A stretch of 64,000 nt of DNA from Lentzea albidocapillata subsp. violacea (GTDB lineage Bacteria > Actinomycetota > Actinomycetes > Mycobacteriales > Pseudonocardiaceae), in the NCBI RefSeq assembly GCF_900100275.1, contig NZ_FNET01000005.1, positions 62,001 to 126,000 of the forward strand. Direction: 5' to 3'. A program made the translations under genes and the position numbers. Every line of letters begins with the position of its first letter. The stretch's first letter is position 1. Under the pieces are notes generated by a model that saw only the letters and a list, made by a program, of their open reading frames with translations, was not told the DNA's origin and made no database searches. Positions 57,787 through 64,000 of the stretch are shown here, one piece after another.

Positions 57787-58854
57787 CTAGTCGATGCAGG
57801 GAACGCCGTCGCCGGGTGGTGGCGGGGGCGGCGCCTTGGCCAGTTCGGTCACCTTCGCCCGCACCTTGGCCTGGTCCACCCTGTTCACGTCGAGCCCTCC
57901 CAGGTGCGCGGCGCCCTCGATCGGCAGCGTGTCGAACCGCACCTCGGCAGGGATGTCGCGGGCGAACTCGACCAGGTCGAACCGCGCGTCCAGCACGACA
58001 TCCTGCCTGGCCATGTCGATCATCGCCTGCACCGCGCCCACGTCCGCGCCCTTGAGCCGCCTGGTCACGGCGGACAGGAACGCCTGCTGCCGCCGGGTCC
58101 GGCCGAGGTCACCGTCGGGCAGCCCGTGCCGCTGCCGCACGAACGACAGCGCCTGGCCCGCGTCGAGGTGCTGCGGCCCGGCCGGGAAGTCCGCGCCGGA
58201 CAACGGGTCCTTCGTCGCGTTGTGCAGGCACACGTCCACGCCACCGAGCCCCTCGGCGATGTGGAAGAACCCGATCAGCGAGATCTCCACGAGGTGGTCG
58301 ATCGGCTGGCTCAGGAACGACGACACCGTCTGCACCTGGGCCCTGCGCCCGGCCTCCCGCCCGGCGCGTTCCAGCTCCCGCCTGTCGTGCGTGCCGGCCG
58401 CGCGCAGCCGGTCCTCCTCGACGATCTTGGCCCGCCCGTAGGCCTCCTTGATCTTGCCCTCGCCGCCCGACGACAGCGGGACGAGGTTGTCCCTGGGCAC
58501 GGACATCGCCACGGCCGGTCCGGAAACGGGGATGTGCAACAGGATCAGCGTGTTCGCGTTGTAGCCGCCGCGGTCGCTCTCGCCCGCCTGCATGCGCCGC
58601 AGCACGTCGTCCGGGAGTGGTTCGCCGTGCAGGTCCAGCCTGGTCGTCAGGCCCATGATCAGGATGTTGCGGCCGGACTCCGAGCGCGGTGCGTCCTCGG
58701 GGATCGCGTAGGACCGCTCCACCCCCGTCGAGATGGTGGACACGGTGGTCCAGGCGAACGCGGAGGCGGCGAGGACGAGCACGCTCATGGCCGCCCAGGC
58801 GGTACGCGTCAGGACGAGGAAGACCGTGCGGTGATAGCCGCCACGTCGTTGCAT
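57787..58854 (-). CDS. LytR-CpsA-Psr (LCP) family protein
   Basis: 355 residues: one N-terminal membrane helix (AAMSVLVLAASAFAWTTVSTI), then the LCP domain with NILIMGLTTRLD, ANTLILLHIPVSGPAVAMSVPRDNLV (R/D of the pyrophosphate site), KIKEAYGRA and LDAGQALSFVRQRHGLPDGDLGRTRRQQAFLSAV. LCP proteins transfer undecaprenyl-linked glycans such as arabinogalactan or teichoic acid to peptidoglycan on the outer face of the membrane. Confidence 0.93.
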   Translation of the reverse strand: MQRRGGYHRTVFLVLTRTAWAAMSVLVLAASAFAWTTVSTISTGVERSYAIPEDAPRSESGRNILIMGLTTRLDLHGEPLPDDVLRRMQAGESDRGGYNANTLILLHIPVSGPAVAMSVPRDNLVPLSSGGEGKIKEAYGRAKIVEEDRLRAAGTHDRRELERAGREAGRRAQVQTVSSFLSQPIDHLVEISLIGFFHIAEGLGGVDVCLHNATKDPLSGADFPAGPQHLDAGQALSFVRQRHGLPDGDLGRTRRQQAFLSAVTRRLKGADVGAVQAMIDMARQDVVLDARFDLVEFARDIPAEVRFDTLPIEGAAHLGGLDVNRVDQAKVRAKVTELAKAPPPPPPGDGVPCID

Positions 58855-58873
58855 GAACAGAACACCCCGTCAA

Positions 58874-59371
58874 CTACTCGGCCCTGGAGGGCCCGAGCTC
58901 GAGAGGCTCGGTCCCGTGGGCGTCGTTCGCGTTCCTCGCCCGCGACTGGCTGCGCGCGTGCGGGCCGCATTTCCCGGTCTCCTCCTGAGCGGGGACCGGG
59001 TCGGGCACGTTGACGTGTACCCACACCGACCGTGCCCGATTTCGGATGTTCACGGCGGCGACGATGTCGGCGGGTCCAGCGAGACCGCACCGGCGACAAT
59101 GAAAGTGGTCCCTGTTGCGGATGTTCGCGTGCAACGTGGTGTACGCGTCCGCGACTTTCTTGATCACATGCTGGGATGTCTGGGCGCCCAGCCCTCTCGC
59201 TTTCAGCCCGGAGTAGGTGAGGGTGCGCAGTGCGTACTCGCGAAACGCACGTGTCTCGAATGCCACCCGCGACACGACAGCAGCAGCGTTGTTGCACGCG
59301 TGCAGAGTTGACCGCATCGCCGCCGCCTGCTCGGCGGTCGGCAGCAGCTTGACCTGCACGACGAGCTTCAC
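58874..59371 (-). pseudogene. TnpB (IS605/IS607-type RNA-guided nuclease) relic with internal deletion
   Basis: 165 residues in one frame where TnpB needs about 370-400. Residues 1-87 are the N-terminal domain (LVVQVKLLPTAEQAAAMRSTLHACNNAAAVVSRVAFE...); at about residue 88 (ANIRNR/DHFHCRRCG) the sequence jumps to the last zinc knuckle and RuvC-III block (CRRCGLAGPADIVAAVNI). The RuvC-I aspartate and RuvC-II glutamate are gone, so it cannot cut. The basic C-terminal tail is kept. No partner transposase gene is next to it. Confidence 0.8.
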
Positions 59372-59396
59372 CGACCAATCTTATCGAACGTGTGTT

Positions 59397-59552
59397 CTAG
59401 ACGGTCGCCTGGGTTTGGGCCTGACGACATCGGAGGTACGTCGTGGTCATCCAGTCGTTGATCACGGCGTTGCACGGCACACAGCCGCGCTGGATGTCGG
59501 TGCGGCGCACGGGTCGGCTCACGGACGCGCCTGGCGGTAGGGTGCACGTCAC
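59397..59552 (-). CDS. small cysteine protein (51 aa)
   Basis: GTG 59552 opens a short frame with RRTDIQRGCVPCNAVINDWM and TYLRCRQ, ending QAQTQATV. A CVPC pair plus a third cysteine and an amphipathic NDWMTTTYLRC segment look like a conserved miniature protein rather than noise, and the frame fills the gap between the TnpB relic and the TetR gene. No family recalled. Coding status moderate. Confidence 0.4.
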   Translation of the reverse strand: MTCTLPPGASVSRPVRRTDIQRGCVPCNAVINDWMTTTYLRCRQAQTQATV

Positions 59553-59705
59553 TTGAGCAATGCCGAACGCGAGTTCGCGTCGGGCGTCCGGTTTCCTCTT
59601 CGGGTCAACTGCCGCAGTCGATTCGGGTCGAAGCGGAGGTCGGACGGCCGACTTGAAGGCGAACTCGCCGCCGTCTGCGGAGCAGCGGCCAAAGATGGAG
59701 GCCGC

Positions 59706-60269
59706 TTGGGTCGCACGCCCCTGGACGCGCCGGAGCGTCAGCGGGAGGTCTTCGCCGCCGTGCTCGGTGTGCTGGCCGAGGTCGGCTACGCGCGGTTCAA
59801 CATGGACCTCGTCGCGGGCCGGGCGCGCGCCAGCAAGGCGAGCCTCTACCAGCGCTGGCCGTCCAAGGCGCGGCTGATCACGGACGCTCTGAAGGCGAAC
59901 CTGCCCGAACTGCACCAGCCGGACGAGGGCACGTTCGCCGAGGACGTCCGTCAGATCCTGCGGGCGTGGGGCGAGCCGACGCCGTTCGACACCGCCGGCA
60001 TCTTCCTCGGGTTGCTCGAAGGCAGTCGCCAGGACGCCGACCTCGCGTGCCTGCGCGAGGAGCACGTCGACCGCGCCTACACGGAGCACCTGCGGGTCGC
60101 CGTGGACCGGGCGAAGGCGCGCGGTGAACTGCCGGAGCGCCTCGACGCCGACTTTCTCATCACCGCGCTGATCTCGACCTTCGTGCTCAGGTCCGAGGAA
60201 CAGGGCGTGATCGAGGGCATCGTCGACGGCCTGTTGAGACCGCTGATCGGGACCTTCAGGGCCAAATAA
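59706..60269 (+). CDS. TetR family regulator
   Basis: 187 residues if read from TTG 59706; an upstream TTG at 59553 would add 51 residues of uncertain coding character. HTH: RQREVFAAVLGVLAEVGYARFNMDLVAGRARASKASLYQRWPSKARLI; TetR_C-type ligand domain follows (FDTAGIFLGLLEGSRQDADLACLREEHVDRAYTEHLRVAVDR). It lies 78 bases before the P450 gene on the same strand and probably controls it. Confidence 0.82.
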   Translation: MGRTPLDAPERQREVFAAVLGVLAEVGYARFNMDLVAGRARASKASLYQRWPSKARLITDALKANLPELHQPDEGTFAEDVRQILRAWGEPTPFDTAGIFLGLLEGSRQDADLACLREEHVDRAYTEHLRVAVDRAKARGELPERLDADFLITALISTFVLRSEEQGVIEGIVDGLLRPLIGTFRAK

Positions 60270-60347
60270 CTCGTCAAAGCGTAGTTTCTTCGCTACGTTC
60301 GGTCATGGAGTCAAAAGAACAGTTTTGTTCTGTTGAGGGGAACTTCC
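60270..60347 (+). promoter_or_regulatory. P450 promoter region with small dyads
   Basis: Contains GCGTAG-TTTCTTC-GCTACG (60280-60297 approx.) and AGAACA-GTTT-TGTTCT (60316-60331 approx.) palindromes, candidate operators for the adjacent TetR protein, and GAGGGG at 60335-60340 as ribosome-binding site for GTG 60348. Confidence 0.5.
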
Positions 60348-61541
60348 GTGACTGAAGCTGCTGTCTGCCCGGTCCACCACGAACGCGACCACCCGCTCCA
60401 GCCACCGATCGGCTTCGCCGAGGCCGTCAGCGGCGGGCCGGTCAGGATGGTCTGGCCCAACGGTGTCGAGGCCTGGATGGTGTCGAGCTACGCCGGAGTC
60501 CGGCAGGTGCTGTCCGACTCGCGGTTCAGCACCCGCAAGGGCGGACAGCCGGAGATGCGCACCGACGACGGCGAGGAGGTGCTCGACCCCGACCAGCCCG
60601 GCAACATCAACGGCATCGACGGCGCCGAGCACATGCGGCTGCGTCGTCCTCTCTCGCGCGGCTTCATGGTCAAGCGCATGAACGAACTGCGTCCGCGCAT
60701 CCAGCAGATCGTCAACGAGCACCTCGACGTGATGGAGGCCAAGGGCGCTCCCGCCGACCTGGTCACCTCGCTGTGCCTGCCGCTGCCGTCGCTGGTGATC
60801 GCCGAACTGCTGGGCGTGCCGCCGGAGCACCAGGAGCTGTTCCAGGCCACGGCCGGCGACCTCTTCGGCAAGAACGGCTCGAAGGACGAGTACCTCGCGC
60901 ACGCGACCAGACTCGCGGAGGTGCTCACGCCGATCGTCGAGGCGAAACGGGCCGCGGGCACGAACGACGACATGATCGGCCTGATGGCCAACGACACCGA
61001 CTTCAGCATGGACGAGCTGATCTTCCTCTGCATCGGGCTGCTCGCCGCCGGGCACGAGACCACGTCGAACTTCCTCGGCCTCTTCACCTTGCACCTGTTC
61101 GAGAAGCCCGACCAGCTCGAGATCCTGCGGCGCGACCCGAGTCGTGCGGACGTCGTGGTCGAGGAGCTGATGCGGTACACGGTCGGCCAGCTCGGCGGCC
61201 CGGGACTCACCCGCAGGGCGACCGAGGACGTCGAGGTCGACGGTGTGCTGATCAGAGCGGGCGACTGGGTGAGCGTGTCGCTGATGGCGAACCTCGACGA
61301 GGCGCTCTGCCCGCGGGCAGAGCAGCTGGACCTCGAACGCGACGCCGTGTCGCACCTGGGTTTCGGGTTCGGTCCGCACCAGTGCCTCGGCGCGAACCTG
61401 GCCCGCGCGGAGCTGCAGATCGGCCTGCGGACGCTCTTCGAGCGGTTCCCGAACCTGCGCCCCGCCGTGCCCGTCACGGAGATGGCCTACCGCAACGACA
61501 TGATCACCTACGGCGCCGCCGAGATCCCGGTGGTGTGGTGA
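60348..61541 (+). CDS. cytochrome P450
   Basis: 397 residues. I-helix LLAAGHETTSNF with the oxygen-activating acid-threonine pair, ExxR in VVEELMRYTVG, haem loop GFGFGPHQCLGANLAR with the cysteine ligand. Bacterial class I soluble P450, of the CYP105/CYP107-like actinomycete sort, receiving electrons from the ferredoxin encoded two bases downstream. Substrate unknown; TetR control suggests xenobiotic or metabolite induction. Confidence 0.95.
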   Translation: MTEAAVCPVHHERDHPLQPPIGFAEAVSGGPVRMVWPNGVEAWMVSSYAGVRQVLSDSRFSTRKGGQPEMRTDDGEEVLDPDQPGNINGIDGAEHMRLRRPLSRGFMVKRMNELRPRIQQIVNEHLDVMEAKGAPADLVTSLCLPLPSLVIAELLGVPPEHQELFQATAGDLFGKNGSKDEYLAHATRLAEVLTPIVEAKRAAGTNDDMIGLMANDTDFSMDELIFLCIGLLAAGHETTSNFLGLFTLHLFEKPDQLEILRRDPSRADVVVEELMRYTVGQLGGPGLTRRATEDVEVDGVLIRAGDWVSVSLMANLDEALCPRAEQLDLERDAVSHLGFGFGPHQCLGANLARAELQIGLRTLFERFPNLRPAVPVTEMAYRNDMITYGAAEIPVVW

Positions 61542-61542
61542 C

Positions 61543-61737
61543 ATGACGGTCCGGATAGACCAGACGGGGTGCATCGGAGCGGGCCAGTGCGTGCTCGCCG
61601 CACCGGACGTGTTCGACCAGTCGGACGACGACGGGCTCGGCATCGTGCTGATCGCCGAACCCTCCGCCGACCTGCTGCCGGGCGTTCGTGACGCGGTGGA
61701 CAGGTGCCCCGCTCAGGTGGTGACGCTGGAAGAGTGA
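61543..61737 (+). CDS. [3Fe-4S] ferredoxin
   Basis: 64 residues: C10 in QTGCIGAGQC16 and C55 in VDRCPAQV, the three-cysteine pattern of P450 ferredoxins; the fourth position is alanine (VLAAPDVF), typical of 3Fe-4S. Delivers electrons to the P450. Directly follows it in the operon. Confidence 0.94.
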   Translation: MTVRIDQTGCIGAGQCVLAAPDVFDQSDDDGLGIVLIAEPSADLLPGVRDAVDRCPAQVVTLEE

Positions 61738-61843
61738 CCTGATCGGCCGTTCCGGTGAGGGGTCGTCACGGGAAATGGATTCAGTTCCCGTGCGCTCACA
61801 CCTCGTTGGCCCTTTCCGTTCACCACGATCGTCCGAAATCGTA

Positions 61844-61877
61844 GGCGCGACCACCACGGCGTTGTGGCGGTCGCGCC
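61844..61877 (+). terminator. terminator of the P450-ferredoxin operon
   Basis: 14-bp inverted repeat with one mismatch (61844-61857 with 61864-61877), six-base loop, about 110 bases behind the ferredoxin stop. The rest of the 231-base gap carries the presumed promoter of the TPR gene. Confidence 0.65.
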
Positions 61878-61968
61878 GGTGTGCCCTCCGGGAGAGTCGA
61901 AAGGCCCTTCCAGACCAGGCCTGACAGCGGGATGGTGTCGGCGCGGGTGAGTACCGGAGGGCCGACCT

Positions 61969-62928
61969 ATGTTCAACGGCGATGCGTTTCCAGATCGCGT
62001 GGACAAGACCGACGTGCGGCATGTCGAGACCCTGACGAGTGCGTTGAGGGCTCTTGACCACGAATACGGTGGCGGTTCCTGCCGCGACGCCTGTGTCGCG
62101 TTGCTGAACTGGGCGAACCCGCTGATCGACACCAGTTCGTCCGGGCAGGTCCTGCACCGGCTCCAGGTGGCCATCGCGGACCTGCACAACCTGGCCGGCT
62201 GGGCGTCGTTCGACATGGGCCTGCTCGAGTCGGCGCACCTGCACTTCGGCCGTGCGATGGGCCTCGCGCGTGCGTCGGGCAACAGCGCGCTGGAAGCGAA
62301 CATCCACTACCGGATGGGGCGCGTGCACCTGCACTACGAGCTGGCCGAGGACGCTTTGTCGTCGTTCCAACGGGGTTTGCCCATCGCGCAGGCCAGTGGG
62401 TCCACGTTGGCCGTGTCGATCCTGCACGCCAACGAGGCGTGGGCGTTCGCGAAGATGGGCTCGGAAAGGCAGGCGCTGCGCCAGTTCGCGCGCGCCGAGG
62501 ACGAGTTCCAGCGGTCCATGGCCGAGGACGCTCCGCCGTGGGCGCGGTTCTTCGACCTGGCCGACCTGGTGTCGATCGGCGGCATGGTGCACACCGAACT
62601 CGCGCGCACGTGCGACGTGAAGTACGCGCGGTCGGCGATCCCGATGCTCACCAGGGCGATCTCCTCCGGGGGAGCGGAGGCGTCGCGCAGCCAGTCGTTC
62701 CGGCTGGCCGCGCTCGCGATGAACTACCTGGTGCAGAACGAGGCCGAACAGGCGCGGGAGATCGGGGAACAGGCGATCGCGCTGTCCGGCCCGATCCGCT
62801 CGGCGCGCACGCGGGATCGCATGCGGCCGTTGAAGCAGGAGGCGGAACGGTTGCGGGGCAACGAGGCCGCGGACGATCTGGCGTCACGCCTGGGGAAGTT
62901 CATGACGACGTCGCGAGGCGCGGCCTGA
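61969..62928 (+). CDS. TPR-like regulatory protein, paralogue of 53248-54120
   Basis: 319 residues; GGAGGG precedes ATG 61969. Landmarks shared with the other copy: EYGGGSCRDACVALLNWA, LHNLAGWASFDMGLLESAHLHFGRAM and YRMGRVHLHYELAEDALSSFQRGL. Similar length and no DNA-binding domain. Such paralogues in one neighbourhood suggest past duplication; function unknown, perhaps an intracellular signal-sensing adaptor. Confidence 0.8.
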   Translation: MFNGDAFPDRVDKTDVRHVETLTSALRALDHEYGGGSCRDACVALLNWANPLIDTSSSGQVLHRLQVAIADLHNLAGWASFDMGLLESAHLHFGRAMGLARASGNSALEANIHYRMGRVHLHYELAEDALSSFQRGLPIAQASGSTLAVSILHANEAWAFAKMGSERQALRQFARAEDEFQRSMAEDAPPWARFFDLADLVSIGGMVHTELARTCDVKYARSAIPMLTRAISSGGAEASRSQSFRLAALAMNYLVQNEAEQAREIGEQAIALSGPIRSARTRDRMRPLKQEAERLRGNEAADDLASRLGKFMTTSRGAA

Positions 62929-62995
62929 GCTGGAAGGTGTCACCGGGGCCCGAGGAGAGGTTTGGGCTTCGGACCCCGGCGACACCGTCTTAAGA

Positions 62996-63032
62996 GGAGC
63001 GGCGCCCCGCTGGGGGGCCAAGACGCCGCTCC
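62996..63032. terminator. bidirectional terminator
   Basis: Stem ggagcggcg/cgccgctcc (62996-63004 with 63024-63032) with a GC-rich inner part, placed between convergent genes. Confidence 0.65.
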
Positions 63033-63043
63033 GGCCTGGTGCC

Positions 63044-63481
63044 TCAGCAGCGGATGTCGGTGCGGACCCGGTAGGTCAGGGCGCCGGAGTTCCACTCCAC
63101 GTAGGCGGAGGTGCAGTCGCTCAGGGTGTTGGTGCCGCCCGACCACAGCTCCTGCTGGCGGTAACGGCCCTCCCGCAGACCCACGCGCCCGTACGGTTCG
63201 CGCGCGTCCTTCGAGTTCCACTGCTCGATCAGAACGAGCTCCGGGGTGTACGGGGCACCGCCGTTGTGGACGCTCGACCAGGTGTAGACGTAGGCCCAGT
63301 TCTTGCCGCAGCCCTTGAACTGCTTCACCGACGCCCACCGCTGCCCGTGGTCACCGACGTAGGCGGTGCTGCCGATCTGGGTGACGGGTCCGCAGCCGGG
63401 GGCGCTCTCGGCGACCGCGTTGGTGGCGGTGACCAGGCCGAGAAGCACGGCACCTGCGGCGATCAGTGCTGACCTCTTCAT
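63044..63481 (-). CDS. secreted protein (145 aa)
   Basis: Signal peptide MKRSALIAAGAVLLGLVTATNAVA, then about 120 beta-rich residues with four cysteines (APGCGPV, FKGCGKN, LSDCTSA and the final DIRC), probably two disulphides. Aromatic-rich strands (WAYVYTWSSVHNGG) recall DUF2690/YjfA-like secreted proteins of actinomycetes. Function unknown. Confidence 0.8.
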   Translation of the reverse strand: MKRSALIAAGAVLLGLVTATNAVAESAPGCGPVTQIGSTAYVGDHGQRWASVKQFKGCGKNWAYVYTWSSVHNGGAPYTPELVLIEQWNSKDAREPYGRVGLREGRYRQQELWSGGTNTLSDCTSAYVEWNSGALTYRVRTDIRC

Positions 63482-63553
63482 GGGCTGTGAGCATCACGAC
63501 GGCCGCTGACATTTCGCTGACACCTTGGGTTACCGGCTGGTTAGGATCGGCTC

Positions 63554-64000
63554 ATGCAACGGCGGTGGGGGTTCAGGGTTCTCGGATCGTTGCAGGTCAT
63601 CGACTCGGGCCGGGCGGTGGAGCTGCGCTCGGCCAAACAGCGTGTCCTGCTCGCCGCGTTGCTGATGAAGGCAAACGCGCCGGTCTCGTCCTACGAGCTG
63701 ATGGAACACCTCTGGGGCGAAGAACCGTCAGGTTCGGCGCGCGCGACCCTGCAGACGTACGTCATGCGGTTGAGACAGTCGCTGGACGACCTGGCCGACC
63801 GCAACCTCGTCCGCACGTGGCCCACCGGCTACTCGATCCACGTCGAGGACGACCAGCTCGACCTGCTGACGTTCCAGCGGCTGCGTGCCGAGGCCCGCCG
63901 CGCGCCCGACCTGGAGACCGAGGCCCGCCTGCTCGGTGAGGCGGCGGCGTTGTGGCGCGGCCCCGCCCTGGACCAGGTGTCGTCGCTGCGGATGGAACAG
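63554..64000 (+). CDS. SARP/AfsR family regulator, N-terminal part (3' end outside window)
   Basis: 149 codons open to the window edge from ATG 63554. The OmpR-type winged helix (FRVLGSLQVIDSGRAVELRSAKQRVLLAALLMKANAPVSSYELMEHLWGEEPSGSARATLQTYVMRLRQSLDD) and the start of the bacterial transcriptional activator domain (LDLLTFQRLRAEARRAPD...EAAALWRGPALD) identify it. SARPs activate secondary-metabolism clusters; larger AfsR-like proteins add NB-ARC and TPR parts, which would lie beyond the window. Confidence 0.93.
   Translation, partial: MQRRWGFRVLGSLQVIDSGRAVELRSAKQRVLLAALLMKANAPVSSYELMEHLWGEEPSGSARATLQTYVMRLRQSLDDLADRNLVRTWPTGYSIHVEDDQLDLLTFQRLRAEARRAPDLETEARLLGEAAALWRGPALDQVSSLRMEQ

Noticed and set aside
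58855-59400. Intact IS605/IS607 insertion sequence
   Set aside because: No TnpA gene, no clear end hairpins, and TnpB lacks its middle; only a relic.

Overview
The window is very GC-rich actinomycete DNA. The gene set (Scr1/DUF397 regulator pairs, an AfsR/SARP regulator, a LuxR-type NB-ARC regulator, a P450 with its [3Fe-4S] ferredoxin, an LCP-family protein, an unlinked ECF SigJ) suggests a Pseudonocardiales chromosome of the Lentzea/Saccharothrix/Amycolatopsis kind. That placement is inference; no rRNA is present.

Region 1 (1-9,300) is ordinary chromosome: a serpin tail, an orphan DUF5753 protein, an AhpD-like protein, two methyltransferases, a Tat-exported intradiol dioxygenase behind a SigJ-like sigma factor, dnaG, tRNA-Asn(GTT) with a strong terminator, an MpaB-type oxygenase and a GNAT acetyltransferase.

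Region 2 (about 9,304-46,494; 37.1 kb) is an apparently complete integrated siphovirus (HK97-fold capsid). It is bounded by a 69-bp direct repeat of a tRNA gene with anticodon CAT. The right copy is an intact tRNA encoding CCA; the left copy has a broken acceptor stem. From left to right the element has: (a) a rightward/leftward accessory segment (Scr1-type HTH plus DUF397, an XRE regulator, a train of seven hairpins, six very small genes, a lipoprotein) ending at a bidirectional terminator; (b) a leftward late operon, read from right to left: small and large terminase, portal, prohead protease, capsid, decoration protein, a Thoeris anti-defence Tad2 homologue, head-tail connectors, two paralogous tail-tube proteins, tail chaperones with a -1 frameshift (GGGAAAA), tape measure, minor tail, XhlA-like protein, endolysin, holin and tail fibre; (c) a leftward early operon of about 20 tightly overlapping genes, mostly small zinc-ribbon, HTH or membrane proteins plus two HNH nucleases, with no recognisable replication protein; (d) a divergent switch (XRE repressor against XRE/excisionase) inside a perfect 21-bp inverted repeat; (e) a tyrosine integrase running towards the right attachment site. 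Short direct repeats at both inner ends look like integrase arm sites.

Region 3 (46,500-64,000) is chromosome again: a TetR/SDR divergon with two clear operators, an AraC/MFS divergon, exonuclease III, a two-component system with two exported proteins, two paralogous TPR-like proteins, a STAS-domain protein, a large NB-ARC/LuxR regulator, an LCP-family protein, an internally deleted TnpB relic, a TetR-P450-ferredoxin cluster, a small secreted protein, and the start of a SARP regulator cut by the window edge.
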